Below are positions 1 to 8,292 of a stretch of DNA of 64,000 nt, piece by piece (positions within the stretch are counted from its first letter, which is position 1; every line of letters starts with the position of its first letter). Below the pieces are notes generated by a model that ran no database searches, was not told the DNA's origin, and saw only the letters and a list, made by a program, of their open reading frames with translations. The position numbers were made by a program, and so were the translations under genes. Source of the DNA: Cellulomonas shaoxiangyii (GTDB lineage: Bacteria > Actinomycetota > Actinomycetes > Actinomycetales > Cellulomonadaceae); the NCBI RefSeq assembly GCF_004798685.1, contig NZ_CP039291.1, positions 1,302,001 through 1,366,000 of the forward strand, given 5' to 3'.

Positions 1-65
1 AGCGAGCGGTCCGAGGGGCCGGGGACGGGCCCCGGGGCGGGGCGGGGCGGGCCGGCGTGGCTCAT
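1..65 (-). CDS. N-terminal fragment of a gene leaving the left edge
   Basis: An open minus-strand frame starts with ATG at 63-65 and runs off the left edge after 21 codons (MSHAGPPRPAPG...). The support is the promoter: TACAGT (minus strand, positions 77-72) lies exactly 6 nt before the ATG, the same leaderless geometry seen for many genes in this window, and it diverges from the promoter of the DUF3499 gene. In other actinobacteria a metallopeptidase-family gene often lies divergent from DUF3499, so that is a possible identity, but the 21 visible proline-rich residues cannot show it. Confidence 0.4.
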   Translation of the reverse strand, partial: MSHAGPPRPAPGPVPGPSDRS

Positions 66-71
66 CCGGTC

Positions 72-211
72 ACTGTACGGCGGGGTGCCGGGCCGGGGCG
101 CCGTCGCACGACGGGCGCGCGCGGGGGGCGCGTCCGGTCCGGGCCGCGACACGGCCGCGCACGACGGGCGCGCACACGCCCGCGCAGAGGGCCACGGGGT
201 ACCGTCTGCAC
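72..211. promoter_or_regulatory. Divergent promoter region of the edge gene and the DUF3499 gene
   Basis: Two -10-like hexamers face outward: TACAGT on the minus strand (77-72), 6 nt before the ATG at 65, and TACCGT on the plus strand (200-205), 6 nt before the GTG at 212. Neither start has a Shine-Dalgarno sequence, so both transcripts are predicted to be leaderless. I see no convincing -35 hexamer. The assignment is inference from spacing. Confidence 0.45.
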
Positions 212-592
212 GTGAGATCCGTCCGGCAGTGCTCGCGCACCGCGTGCCCGCACGCTGCGGTCGCCACGCTCACCTACGTCTACGCGGACTCGACGGCCGT
301 CCTGGGCCCCCTCGCGCAGCTCGCGGAGCCGCACTCGTACGACCTGTGCGTCGAGCACGCGGAGCGGCTGACCGCCCCGCGCGGCTGGGAGGTCGTCCGG
401 CTGCTGCCCGACCTCGAGGCGGCGGCACCCAGCCACGACGACCTGCTGGCCCTCGCGGACGCCGTGCGCGAGGCCGGCCGCCGCCGGGCGCCCGAGCCGG
501 CCCCGGCGCTGACGCCGGTGCCCCCGCCGACGTCGCCCACCGACGGCCGCCGCCGCGGCCACCTGCGGGTCGTCCCCGGCGAGGCGCCGTGA
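212..592 (+). CDS. DUF3499 family protein
   Basis: A 126-residue protein recognised by its N-terminus (VRSVRQCSRTACPHAAVATLTYVYADS), which has two cysteines and a Tyr-Val-Tyr-Ala stretch typical of the DUF3499 family, followed by a Cys-containing YDLCVEHAERL segment and a low-complexity proline-rich tail. The function of the family is unknown. The cysteines C7, C12 and the CVEH segment could bind a metal, but this is inference. The GTG at 212 is chosen because TACCGT sits 6 nt upstream (leaderless pattern) and the family begins at this point. It overlaps the next gene by 4 nt and precedes phosphomannomutase, the usual actinobacterial arrangement. Confidence 0.85.
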   Translation: MRSVRQCSRTACPHAAVATLTYVYADSTAVLGPLAQLAEPHSYDLCVEHAERLTAPRGWEVVRLLPDLEAAAPSHDDLLALADAVREAGRRRAPEPAPALTPVPPPTSPTDGRRRGHLRVVPGEAP

Positions 593-846
593 CGGGACGC
601 GGCCGGGCGCGGCGCACGCCGGACGACGAGCCGCTCGGCTCGGTCACGCGGCCCGTGGTCGACGACTCGGCCGTCGTGGCCGGCTGCCACCGCTGCGCGT
701 CCTCGACGCTGACGCGCGTGCGGCTCGCGCTGCCCGACGGGCGGCCGGCGGTCTTCGCGTCGTGCGGGGCGTGCGAGGCCGCGGCCTGGTACGCCGTGGG
801 CGGGGACGGCACGCCGCTCGGGCCCGACGGCTCGCGGCGCCTCTGA
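589..846 (+). CDS. Small zinc-ribbon-like hypothetical protein
   Basis: An 85-residue protein starting with GTG inside a GTGA overlap with the stop of the DUF3499 gene, so it is probably translationally coupled. The central part has CHRC at about residue 31-34 and CGAC about 30 residues later (…FASCGACEAAAWY…), a CxxC...CxxC pattern that suggests a small zinc ribbon. I recognise no named family. It lies between DUF3499 and the phosphomannomutase gene, 56 nt upstream of the latter. An upstream extension of this frame also exists but has no start signal, so the short form is preferred. Confidence 0.6.
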   Translation: MTGRGRARRTPDDEPLGSVTRPVVDDSAVVAGCHRCASSTLTRVRLALPDGRPAVFASCGACEAAAWYAVGGDGTPLGPDGSRRL

Positions 847-902
847 CGCGTCGCGGCGTCGCTAAGGTAGAGCGACCCCTGCTGCTCGACGAAGGACCAG
901 AC

Positions 903-2351
903 GTGCCGACACCCGTGGACCTCTCCGCGCTCATCAAGGCCTACGACGTCCGGGGCACCTACCCGGACCAGCTCGACGCCGGCGTCGCCCGCGCCATCGG
1001 CGCGGCGTTCGCGGACGTGGTCGTGCTGCCGGAGGTCGCCGAGGGCGCGCGTCCGCGGGTCGTGATCGGCAACGACATGCGACCGTCCGGCCCCGAGCTG
1101 GTCGGCGCGTTCGCCGACGGCCTCACCGCCCGCGGCGTCGACGTGGTCCTCATCGGGCTGTGCTCGACCGACGGGCTCTACCACGCGTCCGGTGCGCTGG
1201 GCGTGCCCGGCGCGATGTTCACGGCCAGCCACAACCCCGCGCAGTACAACGGCATCAAGCTGTGCCGGGCGGGTGCGCGACCCGTCGGGCAGGACTCCGG
1301 GCTGACCGAGGTCCGCGAGCTCGCCGGTCGCTACGCGGCCGAGGGCGTCACGGCGGTCGCCGAGCGCGGCGTCGTCACCGAGCGCGACATGCTCACCGAG
1401 TACGCGCAGTTCCTGCGCTCGCTCGTCGACCTGTCGGGCATCCGTCCGCTCAAGGTCGTCGTCGACGCGGGCAACGGCATGGGCGGGCACACGGTCCCGG
1501 CCGTCCTCGGCACGGGCGCGGGCCTGCCGGCGCTGCCGCTCGACATCGTCCCGCTGTACTTCGAGCTCGACGGCACGTTCCCGAACCACGAGGCGAACCC
1601 GCTGGAGCCGGAGAACCTGCGCGACCTGCAGGCCGCCGTCGTCGAGCACGGCGCCGACCTGGGCCTGGCGTTCGACGGCGACGCGGACCGCTGCTTCGTC
1701 GTCGACGAGAACGGCGACGCCGTCAGCCCCTCGGCCATCACGGCGCTCGTGGGCCTGCGCGAGGTCGAGCGCGAGCGGGCCGCGGGCCGCACGCCGACGG
1801 TGATCCACAACCTCATCACGTCCCAGGTCGTGCCGGACCTGCTGCAGGCGGCCGGCGCCCGTACCGTGCGCACCCGCGTGGGGCACTCGTTCATCAAGGC
1901 GCAGATGGCCGAGCACGAGGCCGTGTTCGGCGGCGAGCACAGCGCGCACTACTACTTCCGCGAGTTCTTCTTCGCGGACACCGGCATGCTGGCCGCGATG
2001 CACGTCCTCGCGGCCCTCGGCGAGCAGCCGCACCCCCTGTCGGCGCTCGCCGACCAGTACCAGCCGTACGTGTCCAGCGGCGAGATCAACTCGCGCGTCG
2101 AGGACGTCGCCGCCGCCCGCGCCCGGGTCATCGAGGCGTACGTGACGGAGCAGGGCGGCGGCGTGGTGGAGGTCGACGAGCTCGACGGCCTCACGGTGTC
2201 GCACTGGGGCGGCCACCCGCAGTGGTGGTTCAACCTGCGCGCGTCGAACACCGAGCCGCTCCTTCGCCTGAACGTCGAGGCGGCGGACGCGGACATCATG
2301 GAGAAGGTGCGCGACGACGTGCTGGCGCTCGTGCGGCAGGACGCCCCGTGA
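903..2351 (+). CDS. manB: Phosphomannomutase/phosphoglucomutase
   Basis: A 482-residue alpha-D-phosphohexomutase that interconverts mannose-6-P and mannose-1-P (or the glucose forms), supplying GDP-mannose for glycans and lipoglycans in the cytoplasm. Visible motifs are the catalytic phosphoserine loop FTASHNPAQYNG with Ser at about residue 109, the metal-binding loop DGDADR at 258-263, and the C-terminal phosphate-binding RASNTEPLLRLN. The length is usual for bacterial PMM/PGM. GTG at 903 is preceded by an AAGGA Shine-Dalgarno sequence at correct spacing, and a -10-like TAAGGT lies at 863-868, giving a short leader. The stop overlaps the GTG of the Trm112-like gene by 4 nt. Which sugar is preferred cannot be read from the sequence. 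Confidence 0.93.
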   Translation: MPTPVDLSALIKAYDVRGTYPDQLDAGVARAIGAAFADVVVLPEVAEGARPRVVIGNDMRPSGPELVGAFADGLTARGVDVVLIGLCSTDGLYHASGALGVPGAMFTASHNPAQYNGIKLCRAGARPVGQDSGLTEVRELAGRYAAEGVTAVAERGVVTERDMLTEYAQFLRSLVDLSGIRPLKVVVDAGNGMGGHTVPAVLGTGAGLPALPLDIVPLYFELDGTFPNHEANPLEPENLRDLQAAVVEHGADLGLAFDGDADRCFVVDENGDAVSPSAITALVGLREVERERAAGRTPTVIHNLITSQVVPDLLQAAGARTVRTRVGHSFIKAQMAEHEAVFGGEHSAHYYFREFFFADTGMLAAMHVLAALGEQPHPLSALADQYQPYVSSGEINSRVEDVAAARARVIEAYVTEQGGGVVEVDELDGLTVSHWGGHPQWWFNLRASNTEPLLRLNVEAADADIMEKVRDDVLALVRQDAP

Positions 2352-2572
2352 CCGCGGGGGAGGGCACGGCGCGCCCCGCGGAGGCGGCCACGCCGCTCGA
2401 GCCGTGGGCGCGGGCGCTGCTGCGCTGCCCGGTGACCGGTGCCGAGCTCGTCGACGCGACGGACGCCGACGGCGAGCCGGTGCTCGTCGGGCAGGACCCC
2501 GAGCGACCGCTGGTGTACCCGGTCCGCGACGGCATCCCGGTGCTGCTGGCCGACGAGGCCCGTCCCGCCTGA
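2348..2572 (+). CDS. Trm112 family protein (UPF0434-like)
   Basis: A 74-residue protein with the Trm112 core: LLRCPVTGAELV, LVYPVRDGIPVLLADEARP. In this family the short beta-rich domain often carries Cys residues for zinc; here only one Cys (in RCPVTG) is visible, so metal binding is doubtful. Eukaryotic Trm112 activates methyltransferases; the bacterial role is not settled. It starts in a GTGA overlap with manB and is clearly in its operon. Actinobacterial genomes commonly keep this gene next to phosphomannomutase. Confidence 0.85.
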   Translation: MTAGEGTARPAEAATPLEPWARALLRCPVTGAELVDATDADGEPVLVGQDPERPLVYPVRDGIPVLLADEARPA

Positions 2573-2660
2573 CGAGGCTTGTCCCGGCCGACCGGCGCGA
2601 GTCCGCCGTCGGGCGGGCGTCAGCCCGCGACGGCGCCCTGCCGCCGGGGTCCTGCGCGCG

Positions 2661-3512
2661 TCAGGCCGCCGGGTCGGGCACGCCGTGCGGCAGCCGCCGC
2701 AGCAGCCGGGCCTCCTCCTCGCCGCGGCGCACGCGCTCGAGCTCCACGTCGGTCTCCCGGCGGCGGCGCTCGGCGAGCACGGCCGCGAGGAACGCCTCGG
2801 GAGGCGTCCCGGCGGGGGGCGGCGGGCTCACGAACGCCCCGAGCTCGGCGCAGAGCCGCGTGCCGAGCTCGACGCGCGATGCCGGGTGCAGCTTGTCGGC
2901 GCGCGCGAGGAACTGGCGCACGGCGAGCGCGAGGCCGTCCGGGAGGCGGGCGACGTCGGCGTGCGCGGCCCAGCCGGCCAGCGCGGGCGGCATGGGCGTG
3001 GGGCGCCGGACCGGTGCGGCGCCGCGCACGCGCGCGGCGTAGGTGCCCGCGAGGACGTCCCCGATGCGCTTGCCGCGGGGGTGCACGACCGAGCACATCA
3101 ACGCCACCGAGCCGAGGGTCGCCCACAGCTCGAGCACACCCGTCAGGGCGCGGACGAACGCCTGCCGGAACGTGATCGGCCCACCGTCGTCCCGCACGAT
3201 CCGCACGCCGGCCACGAGCTTGCCCAGCGAGCGGCCGCGGCTGAGCGTCTCGACCGTCGCCGGCAGCACCACCGCCACGGTGACGAGCGAGACGACGCCG
3301 AGGACCCGCCCCCACTGCGCGTCGAGCTGCACGTCCAGCCGGCCGAGGACGACCGCCACGACGACCGCCCCCACCAGCAGCGCGAGCACGTCGACGATGC
3401 CCCCGCACAGCCGCGACGCCACCGAGGCGGGGCGCGTGTCGAGCAGCACGCCCTCGCCGATGACGACACCGTCGGCCGGCCCGTCCGGTCGCCACCCCGT
3501 ACCCACGCTCAC
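2661..3512 (-). CDS. RDD family membrane protein
   Basis: A 283-residue protein with the RDD domain in its first 165 residues: RPASVASRLCGGIVDVLALLV (first membrane segment, with the Arg), a second segment near residues 70-90, GRSLGKLVAGVRIVRDDG (the conserved GKxxxGxRVV-type motif), and a third segment ending at HPRGKRIGDVLAGT. The C-terminal 110 residues are a soluble, Arg/Glu-rich extension. The function of RDD proteins is not general; transport or stress roles have been proposed. It is divergent from the SpoIIM-like gene. GTG at 3512 is supported by TAGTCT (3524-3519) 6 nt upstream with no Shine-Dalgarno, that is, a leaderless start. Confidence 0.88.
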   Translation of the reverse strand: MSVGTGWRPDGPADGVVIGEGVLLDTRPASVASRLCGGIVDVLALLVGAVVVAVVLGRLDVQLDAQWGRVLGVVSLVTVAVVLPATVETLSRGRSLGKLVAGVRIVRDDGGPITFRQAFVRALTGVLELWATLGSVALMCSVVHPRGKRIGDVLAGTYAARVRGAAPVRRPTPMPPALAGWAAHADVARLPDGLALAVRQFLARADKLHPASRVELGTRLCAELGAFVSPPPPAGTPPEAFLAAVLAERRRRETDVELERVRRGEEEARLLRRLPHGVPDPAA

Positions 3513-3572
3513 CTGCGCAGACTAGCCGCCCGGCGCCACCGCGCGGCCGCCTGCGGATGGCAGGCTGTGCGC

Positions 3573-4562
3573 GTGGACCTCGACGCCTGGACCCGCGCCC
3601 GGACGCCCCGGTGGACGCGCCTCGACGCGCTGGTGCGCGCCCGCCGGCTCGACGGCGCGCAGGCCGACGAGCTCGTGCGCCTGTACCAGGCCACGGCGAC
3701 GGACCTGTCGGCCGTGCGCTCGGCGGCGCCGGACCCCGAGACCGTCACGCGGCTGTCGCAGCTGCTGGCTCGCGCACGGGGGCGCCTCGCCGGCGCGCAC
3801 GCGCCCGCCTGGTCCGACGTCGCCCGCTTCGTCGCCGTGAGCGTCCCGGCGGCGCTCTACCGGATCCGCTGGTGGACGGTCGCCGTCATGGTGGTGTTCC
3901 TGGTGGTGGGCGTCGCGACCGGCCTGCTCGTCGCCCTCGACCCCGACGCCCGCGCCCTCATGGGGTCGCCCTCGTCGCAGCGCGAGTACGTCGACGAGCA
4001 GTTCGCCGCGTACTACGAGCCCGGCGCCGGCTTCGCGACGATGGTGTGGACCAACAACGCGTGGATCGCCGCGGTGTGCATCGGCACGGGCATCACGGGG
4101 GTGCTGCCCGTCTACATGCTCCTCACCAACGCGGTGAACGTGGGCGCGGCCGGCGGGCTCATGGCCGCGTACGGCCGGCTCGACGTGTTCCTGCAGCTGA
4201 TCTCGCCCCACGGGCTGCTCGAGCTGACCGCCATCTTCGTCGCGGGCGCCGCCGGGCTGCGCCTGTTCTGGACGATGGTCGACCCCGGGCCCCGCCCGCG
4301 GGGTCGAGCGCTCGCGCAGGAGGGGCGCGCGCTGTTCACGGTCGCCCTCGGGCTCGTCGGCGTGCTCGCCGTCTCGGGGCTCGTGGAGGGGTACGTGACC
4401 GGTTCGTCGCTGCCGTGGCCGGTGAAGGTGGCCGTCGGCGCCCTCGTGCTGGCCCTGTTCTGGGCGTACACGCTCGTGCTCGGGCGGCGTGCCGTCGCGG
4501 CGGGGGAGACCGGCGACCTCACGGCGGACCGTGCCGGCTACGTCGTCGCGACCGCCGGCTGA
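3573..4562 (+). CDS. Stage II sporulation protein M (SpoIIM) family membrane protein
   Basis: A 329-residue protein with a soluble N-terminal part (VDLDAWTRARTPRWTRLDALV..., with LYQATATDLSAVRS) and at least five hydrophobic membrane segments from about residue 105. The family is named for a Bacillus protein, but in non-sporulating actinobacteria it occurs beside RDD, DUF58 and MoxR genes as here. CAGGCT at 3561-3566 stands exactly 6 nt before GTG 3573; an in-frame GTG at 3567 is the alternative. The function is probably a membrane partner of the RDD/MoxR/DUF58 group, which is inference from context. Confidence 0.88.
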   Translation: MDLDAWTRARTPRWTRLDALVRARRLDGAQADELVRLYQATATDLSAVRSAAPDPETVTRLSQLLARARGRLAGAHAPAWSDVARFVAVSVPAALYRIRWWTVAVMVVFLVVGVATGLLVALDPDARALMGSPSSQREYVDEQFAAYYEPGAGFATMVWTNNAWIAAVCIGTGITGVLPVYMLLTNAVNVGAAGGLMAAYGRLDVFLQLISPHGLLELTAIFVAGAAGLRLFWTMVDPGPRPRGRALAQEGRALFTVALGLVGVLAVSGLVEGYVTGSSLPWPVKVAVGALVLALFWAYTLVLGRRAVAAGETGDLTADRAGYVVATAG

Positions 4563-4601
4563 CGGCAGCGTCCCGGCCCTGCGCCGGCTGCGGGCGGCGC
4601 G

Positions 4602-5768
4602 TCACCCGGTGGCCAGGCGCACCGCGTGCTCGGCCGCGTCGTCGGCGACGAAGCGCACGAACGCCTCACCCTCCTCGAGCACGCCGCGCCGCTCCCGCGT
4701 CGTCAGTGGCTCCAGCGGCGTGACGTCGAGCGTCGCGCGGGCACGGTCGCCGGTCCTCGCGCGGTCGACGGCCCACGTGGCGCGCACGCGCCCGTCGACG
4801 AGGACGGCGGCCGGGCTGCGCCCGTTCGGGGTCTGCAGCCGGCGGCGGTGCACGTCGTCGATGATGCGCTCCCGCCGCGCGTGCGCGAGCCACACGTCGT
4901 CGTAGTCCGCGAGGTAGCGCACCGGCGCGGGGTGCTCGGGGTCGGGCCGCGGGGCACCGGGCAGGTCCAGCAGGGTGCGGGCGCGCCCCGACGCGGCCGA
5001 CGGGGCGACGGGCAGCTCGACCAGCCGGTCACGGACGCGGTCGACGACCGCTCGGAGCCCTCGCAGCCCCGACCACGTCTGCACGTCGGCGACCGACGCC
5101 GGCCCGTAGGCGCCCAGGTACCTCAGCACCACGTCCTCCTCCGCCCGCCGGCGGACGGCCGGGTCCGCGAGGTCCCCGGCGGCGGCGACCGCGCCCGGGG
5201 CCCAGACGTCGAGCGTCGTCAGCGTCGGAGCGGCGGACCCCCGCCAGAGCCCGCGCGGCGGCACCTGGACGAGCGGCAGGAGCGCGCGCGCGAACGCCGC
5301 GAGGTCCTTCGGGTCGACGTCCGGCCACGTCGTGGCGAGGTGCGCCCCGAGGCGCGTCGTCGGCTGCGGCCGGGCGCCGACGTGCGCGGCGGCCGACCGG
5401 GCGAGCAGGTCCAGGTCGACCGCGTCGGCAGCCGTACGGCGCTGCGGGTTGCTCCGCAGCTCGCGGTGCAGCACGGGCCGCAGCAGGTTCGCGAGCACCG
5501 CCGCGTCCGCCGCGGTCACGAGGTGGACGGTCGAGCGCATGACGGCGATGCGGACCACCCGGCGGTCGAGCAGCAGCGCGTCGAGCGCGTCGGTGCGGAA
5601 TCCCGCGACCCGGCTCCACAGCCCCACGAACGGCGACCACGGGTTCTGCGCCTGCAGCCCGACGACGTCGCGGACCACCTGCTCGACGCCCGCGGTCGCG
5701 CGTGTCAGGAGGTGCTGGCGCGCGAGCAGCGCGCGGTTGAGCGCGCGGTCGTCGAGCGGGGCGTCCAC
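4602..5768 (-). CDS. Winged-helix DNA-binding protein of the AlkZ type (HTH_42 superfamily)
   Basis: A 388-residue protein with the hallmarks of the winged-helix glycosylase superfamily: LNRALLARQHLL, VVGLQAQNPWSPFVGLWSR, RIAVMRSTVHLVTAADA and LLDLPGAP. The segment Gln39-Ala-Gln41 matches the QxQ catalytic motif of AlkZ, which excises bulky alkylated bases and unhooks cross-links; many uncharacterised homologues share it, so substrate and activity remain open. The N-terminal half is winged-helix and the C-terminal part has LADYDDVWLAHARRERI typical of the family. The start is GTG 5768, with TAGCGT (5780-5775) 6 nt upstream and no Shine-Dalgarno. It sits alone between spoIIM-like and DUF58 genes and is not part of their theme. 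Confidence 0.85.
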   Translation of the reverse strand: MDAPLDDRALNRALLARQHLLTRATAGVEQVVRDVVGLQAQNPWSPFVGLWSRVAGFRTDALDALLLDRRVVRIAVMRSTVHLVTAADAAVLANLLRPVLHRELRSNPQRRTAADAVDLDLLARSAAAHVGARPQPTTRLGAHLATTWPDVDPKDLAAFARALLPLVQVPPRGLWRGSAAPTLTTLDVWAPGAVAAAGDLADPAVRRRAEEDVVLRYLGAYGPASVADVQTWSGLRGLRAVVDRVRDRLVELPVAPSAASGRARTLLDLPGAPRPDPEHPAPVRYLADYDDVWLAHARRERIIDDVHRRRLQTPNGRSPAAVLVDGRVRATWAVDRARTGDRARATLDVTPLEPLTTRERRGVLEEGEAFVRFVADDAAEHAVRLATG

Positions 5769-5823
5769 GGCGCGACGCTAGCGCGGCCCACCGACACCGG
5801 CCGGGGTGCGGGCGCGGACGGGG

Positions 5824-7140
5824 TCAGAGCCGGCCGGCGGCCTTGAGCGCCAGGTAGGTGTCCGCGAGGCGGGGCGCCAGGTCGTCGGGCAGCGCCTCGA
5901 CGACCTCGACACCGCGCTGACGCAGCCGCAGCGCCGCGGCACCGCGCTCGAGCGCGGTGCGCTCCGCGGCGGCCGCGTCGAAGACCTCCTCGACCGTGCG
6001 CCGCGCGGTGCGCAGCTCCTCCAGCTCCGGGTCGGCCACCGAGGCGAGCACGACCTGGTGCCGGCGCGTGAGCTGACCGACGACCTCGAGCAGCCCCTGC
6101 TCGACCGCGGCCGGGTCGAGCGACGTGAGCAGCACGACGAGCGCGCGGCGGCTGAGCCTCGAGCGCACCTGCGTCACGAGGCCCGCCCAGTCGGTCTCGA
6201 CGAGCTCGGGCTGGACGCCCGCCAGCGCCTCCGCGAGGCCCGGCAGCACGCGGCTCTGGTGGCTGTCGGCGACCCGGGCCCGCACGCGTCGGTCGTAGGC
6301 CAGCAGCTCGACGCGGTCGCCCGCGTGCGCGGCGAGCACACCGAGCAGCAGCGCCGCCTCGACCGACGCCTCGAGGCGGGTCGCGTCGAGCACGCGCGCC
6401 GCGCTCGTGCGGGACGTGTCGAGCACGAGCAGCACGTGCCGGTCCCGCTCGGGCCGCCACGTCCGGACGACGACCTCCTGGCGGCGGGCCGTCGCGCGCC
6501 AGTCGATCGAGCGGACGTCGTCGCCGTCGACGTACTCACGCAGGGAGTCGAACTCGGTGCCGGCACCGCGCACCTGCACGGCGGCGCGCCCGTCGAGCTC
6601 GCGCAGCCGCGCGAGGCGTGAGGGCAGGTGCCGGCGCGAGACGAACTCGGGCAGCACCCGCAGCCGAGCGGGCACGAGGAGCGAGACCTGCCGGCCCGCG
6701 AGGCCGAGCGGGCCGACGGTGCGCACCGTGACGCGGTCGGCGAGCAGGTCGCCCCGCCGCGTCGGCTGCAGCGGCGTCGTGACGGTCCGCGCCTCGCCCG
6801 GCGGCACGTCGACGCGGTGGCGCGGTGTGCGTGCCCCCGTGGGCGCGTCGCCGTCGGGCAGCGCGGACGGCGGCCACGCGTCCCGGACGAGCGCGCGCAC
6901 GTGCCGTCGGCCGACGGCACGCAGCGTGAGCGCCGAGCGCGTCGCCTGCCCGAGCCGCACCGCACGCGGCACGTCGCGGGACACCGCGACCTCGCGCGGT
7001 GACGCCGCGAGGGCGACGTCCACGGCGCACAGCACCGCCACGACGACCGCCCAGGCGAGCACCGTGACGGGGGCGGGCAGCACCGCGACCGGCACGATGC
7101 CGAGGAGCGCGACGAGGACCGCGCGGGACGTGAGCGCCAC
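5824..7140 (-). CDS. DUF58 domain-containing protein (vWA-like)
   Basis: A 438-residue protein with two hydrophobic segments near the N-terminus (residues 5-45) and a cytoplasmic DUF58/vWA-like region. The DUF58 signature GDDVRSIDWRATARRQEVVV is followed by VLLVLDTSRTS, which provides the DxSxS-type metal site. In the well-known moxR-DUF58 pairs the MoxR ATPase is thought to act as a chaperone or remodeller with the vWA protein. It is the last gene of the minus-strand operon, starting 3 nt after the moxR stop. The size is normal for the family. The exact process served here is unknown. Confidence 0.9.
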   Translation of the reverse strand: MALTSRAVLVALLGIVPVAVLPAPVTVLAWAVVVAVLCAVDVALAASPREVAVSRDVPRAVRLGQATRSALTLRAVGRRHVRALVRDAWPPSALPDGDAPTGARTPRHRVDVPPGEARTVTTPLQPTRRGDLLADRVTVRTVGPLGLAGRQVSLLVPARLRVLPEFVSRRHLPSRLARLRELDGRAAVQVRGAGTEFDSLREYVDGDDVRSIDWRATARRQEVVVRTWRPERDRHVLLVLDTSRTSAARVLDATRLEASVEAALLLGVLAAHAGDRVELLAYDRRVRARVADSHQSRVLPGLAEALAGVQPELVETDWAGLVTQVRSRLSRRALVVLLTSLDPAAVEQGLLEVVGQLTRRHQVVLASVADPELEELRTARRTVEEVFDAAAAERTALERGAAALRLRQRGVEVVEALPDDLAPRLADTYLALKAAGRL

Positions 7141-7143
7141 GGG

Positions 7144-8292
7144 TCAGCGGGGGACGGGGACGGAGGCGAGCACGGTGTCGAGCACCGACTCCGTCGTGAC
7201 GCCCTCGATCTCGGCCTCGGGCCGCAGCTGCACGCGGTGCCGCAGCGTCGGGTGGGCGAGCGCCTGCACGTCGTCCGGGGTCACGTAGCCGCGGCCGGAG
7301 AGCCACGCCCACGCGCGGGACGTCGCGAGCAGGGCGGTGGCACCGCGCGGGGACGCGCCGAGGGCGAGGGACGGCGAGGTGCGCGTCGCCCGGCACACGT
7401 CGACGACGTACCCGAGCACCTCCGGCGCGACCTGCACCTGCGCGACCTCCGCACGCGCGCGGGCCAGCTCGCCGGCACCGGCCACGGCGCGCACGCCGGC
7501 CGCAGCGAGGTCGCGCGGGTCGAACCCGGCGGCGTGCCGCGCGAGCACCTCGACCTCGTCGGCCCGCTCGGGCAGGGGGAGCGTGAGCTTGAGCAGGAAC
7601 CGGTCCAGCTGCGCCTCGGGCAGCGGGTAGGTGCCCTCGTACTCGACCGGGTTCTGCGTGGCGACGACGACGAACGGGTCGGGCAGCGGGCGCGGCACGC
7701 CGTCGACCGAGACCTGCCGCTCCTCCATCGCCTCGAGCAGCGAGGCCTGGGTCTTCGGGGGCGTGCGGTTGATCTCGTCCGCGAGCAGCAGGTGCGTGAA
7801 CACCGGTCCCTCCCGGAACGAGAACTCCGCCGTGCGGGCGTCGTACACGAGCGAGCCCGTGACGTCGCCGGGCATGAGGTCCGGGGTGAACTGCACGCGC
7901 TTGGTGCCGAGCGACAGGGCGCCGGACAGGCTGCGGACGAGCAGGGTCTTCGCGACTCCGGGCACGCCCTCGAGCAGGACGTGGCCGCGGCACAGCAGGG
8001 CGATGATCAGGCCCGTGACCGCGGCGTCCTGGCCGACCACGGCCTTGCCGACCTCCCGGCGGACCGCGGCCAGCGCCGCCCGCAGGTCCTCGGTCGGGGT
8101 GAGCAGGGTCGGCTCGGGGGCGGCGGACCGCGTGGCGGGTCCGGCCGGTGCGGGCGCCTGTGCCTGCACCGGCGCCTGTGCCGGTACCGGCGCCGGGGCC
8201 GGGGCCGGCGTCACCGGCGCGGTCGACGGCGCCGGCGTGTGGGCGGTGCCGCCCGGTGCGGCGGCCGGCGGGTAGGACGTCTCGTCGGTCAC
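7144..8292 (-). CDS. MoxR family AAA+ ATPase
   Basis: A 382-residue AAA+ protein. After a Pro/Ala-rich N-terminal stretch of about 60 residues come DLRAALAAVRREVGKAVVGQDAAV, the Walker A variant GVPGVAKTLLVRSL, Walker B LLADEINR, sensor 1 VVATQNPVEYEGTYPLPEAQLDRF and the C-terminal lid. MoxR proteins lack the usual GK in Walker A in exactly this way (AKT). It probably remodels or activates the DUF58 protein encoded next. The GTG at 8292 overlaps the stop of the DUF4350 gene; the longer upstream reading frame is a shadow of that gene. Confidence 0.93.
   Translation of the reverse strand: MTDETSYPPAAAPGGTAHTPAPSTAPVTPAPAPAPVPAQAPVQAQAPAPAGPATRSAAPEPTLLTPTEDLRAALAAVRREVGKAVVGQDAAVTGLIIALLCRGHVLLEGVPGVAKTLLVRSLSGALSLGTKRVQFTPDLMPGDVTGSLVYDARTAEFSFREGPVFTHLLLADEINRTPPKTQASLLEAMEERQVSVDGVPRPLPDPFVVVATQNPVEYEGTYPLPEAQLDRFLLKLTLPLPERADEVEVLARHAAGFDPRDLAAAGVRAVAGAGELARARAEVAQVQVAPEVLGYVVDVCRATRTSPSLALGASPRGATALLATSRAWAWLSGRGYVTPDDVQALAHPTLRHRVQLRPEAEIEGVTTESVLDTVLASVPVPR

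Noticed and set aside
270..2216. Long open frames on the strand opposite to manB and other genes
   Set aside because: They are typical antisense frames in 74% GC coding DNA: Arg/Gly-rich, without family motifs, and overlapping clear genes such as manB, murA and secA.
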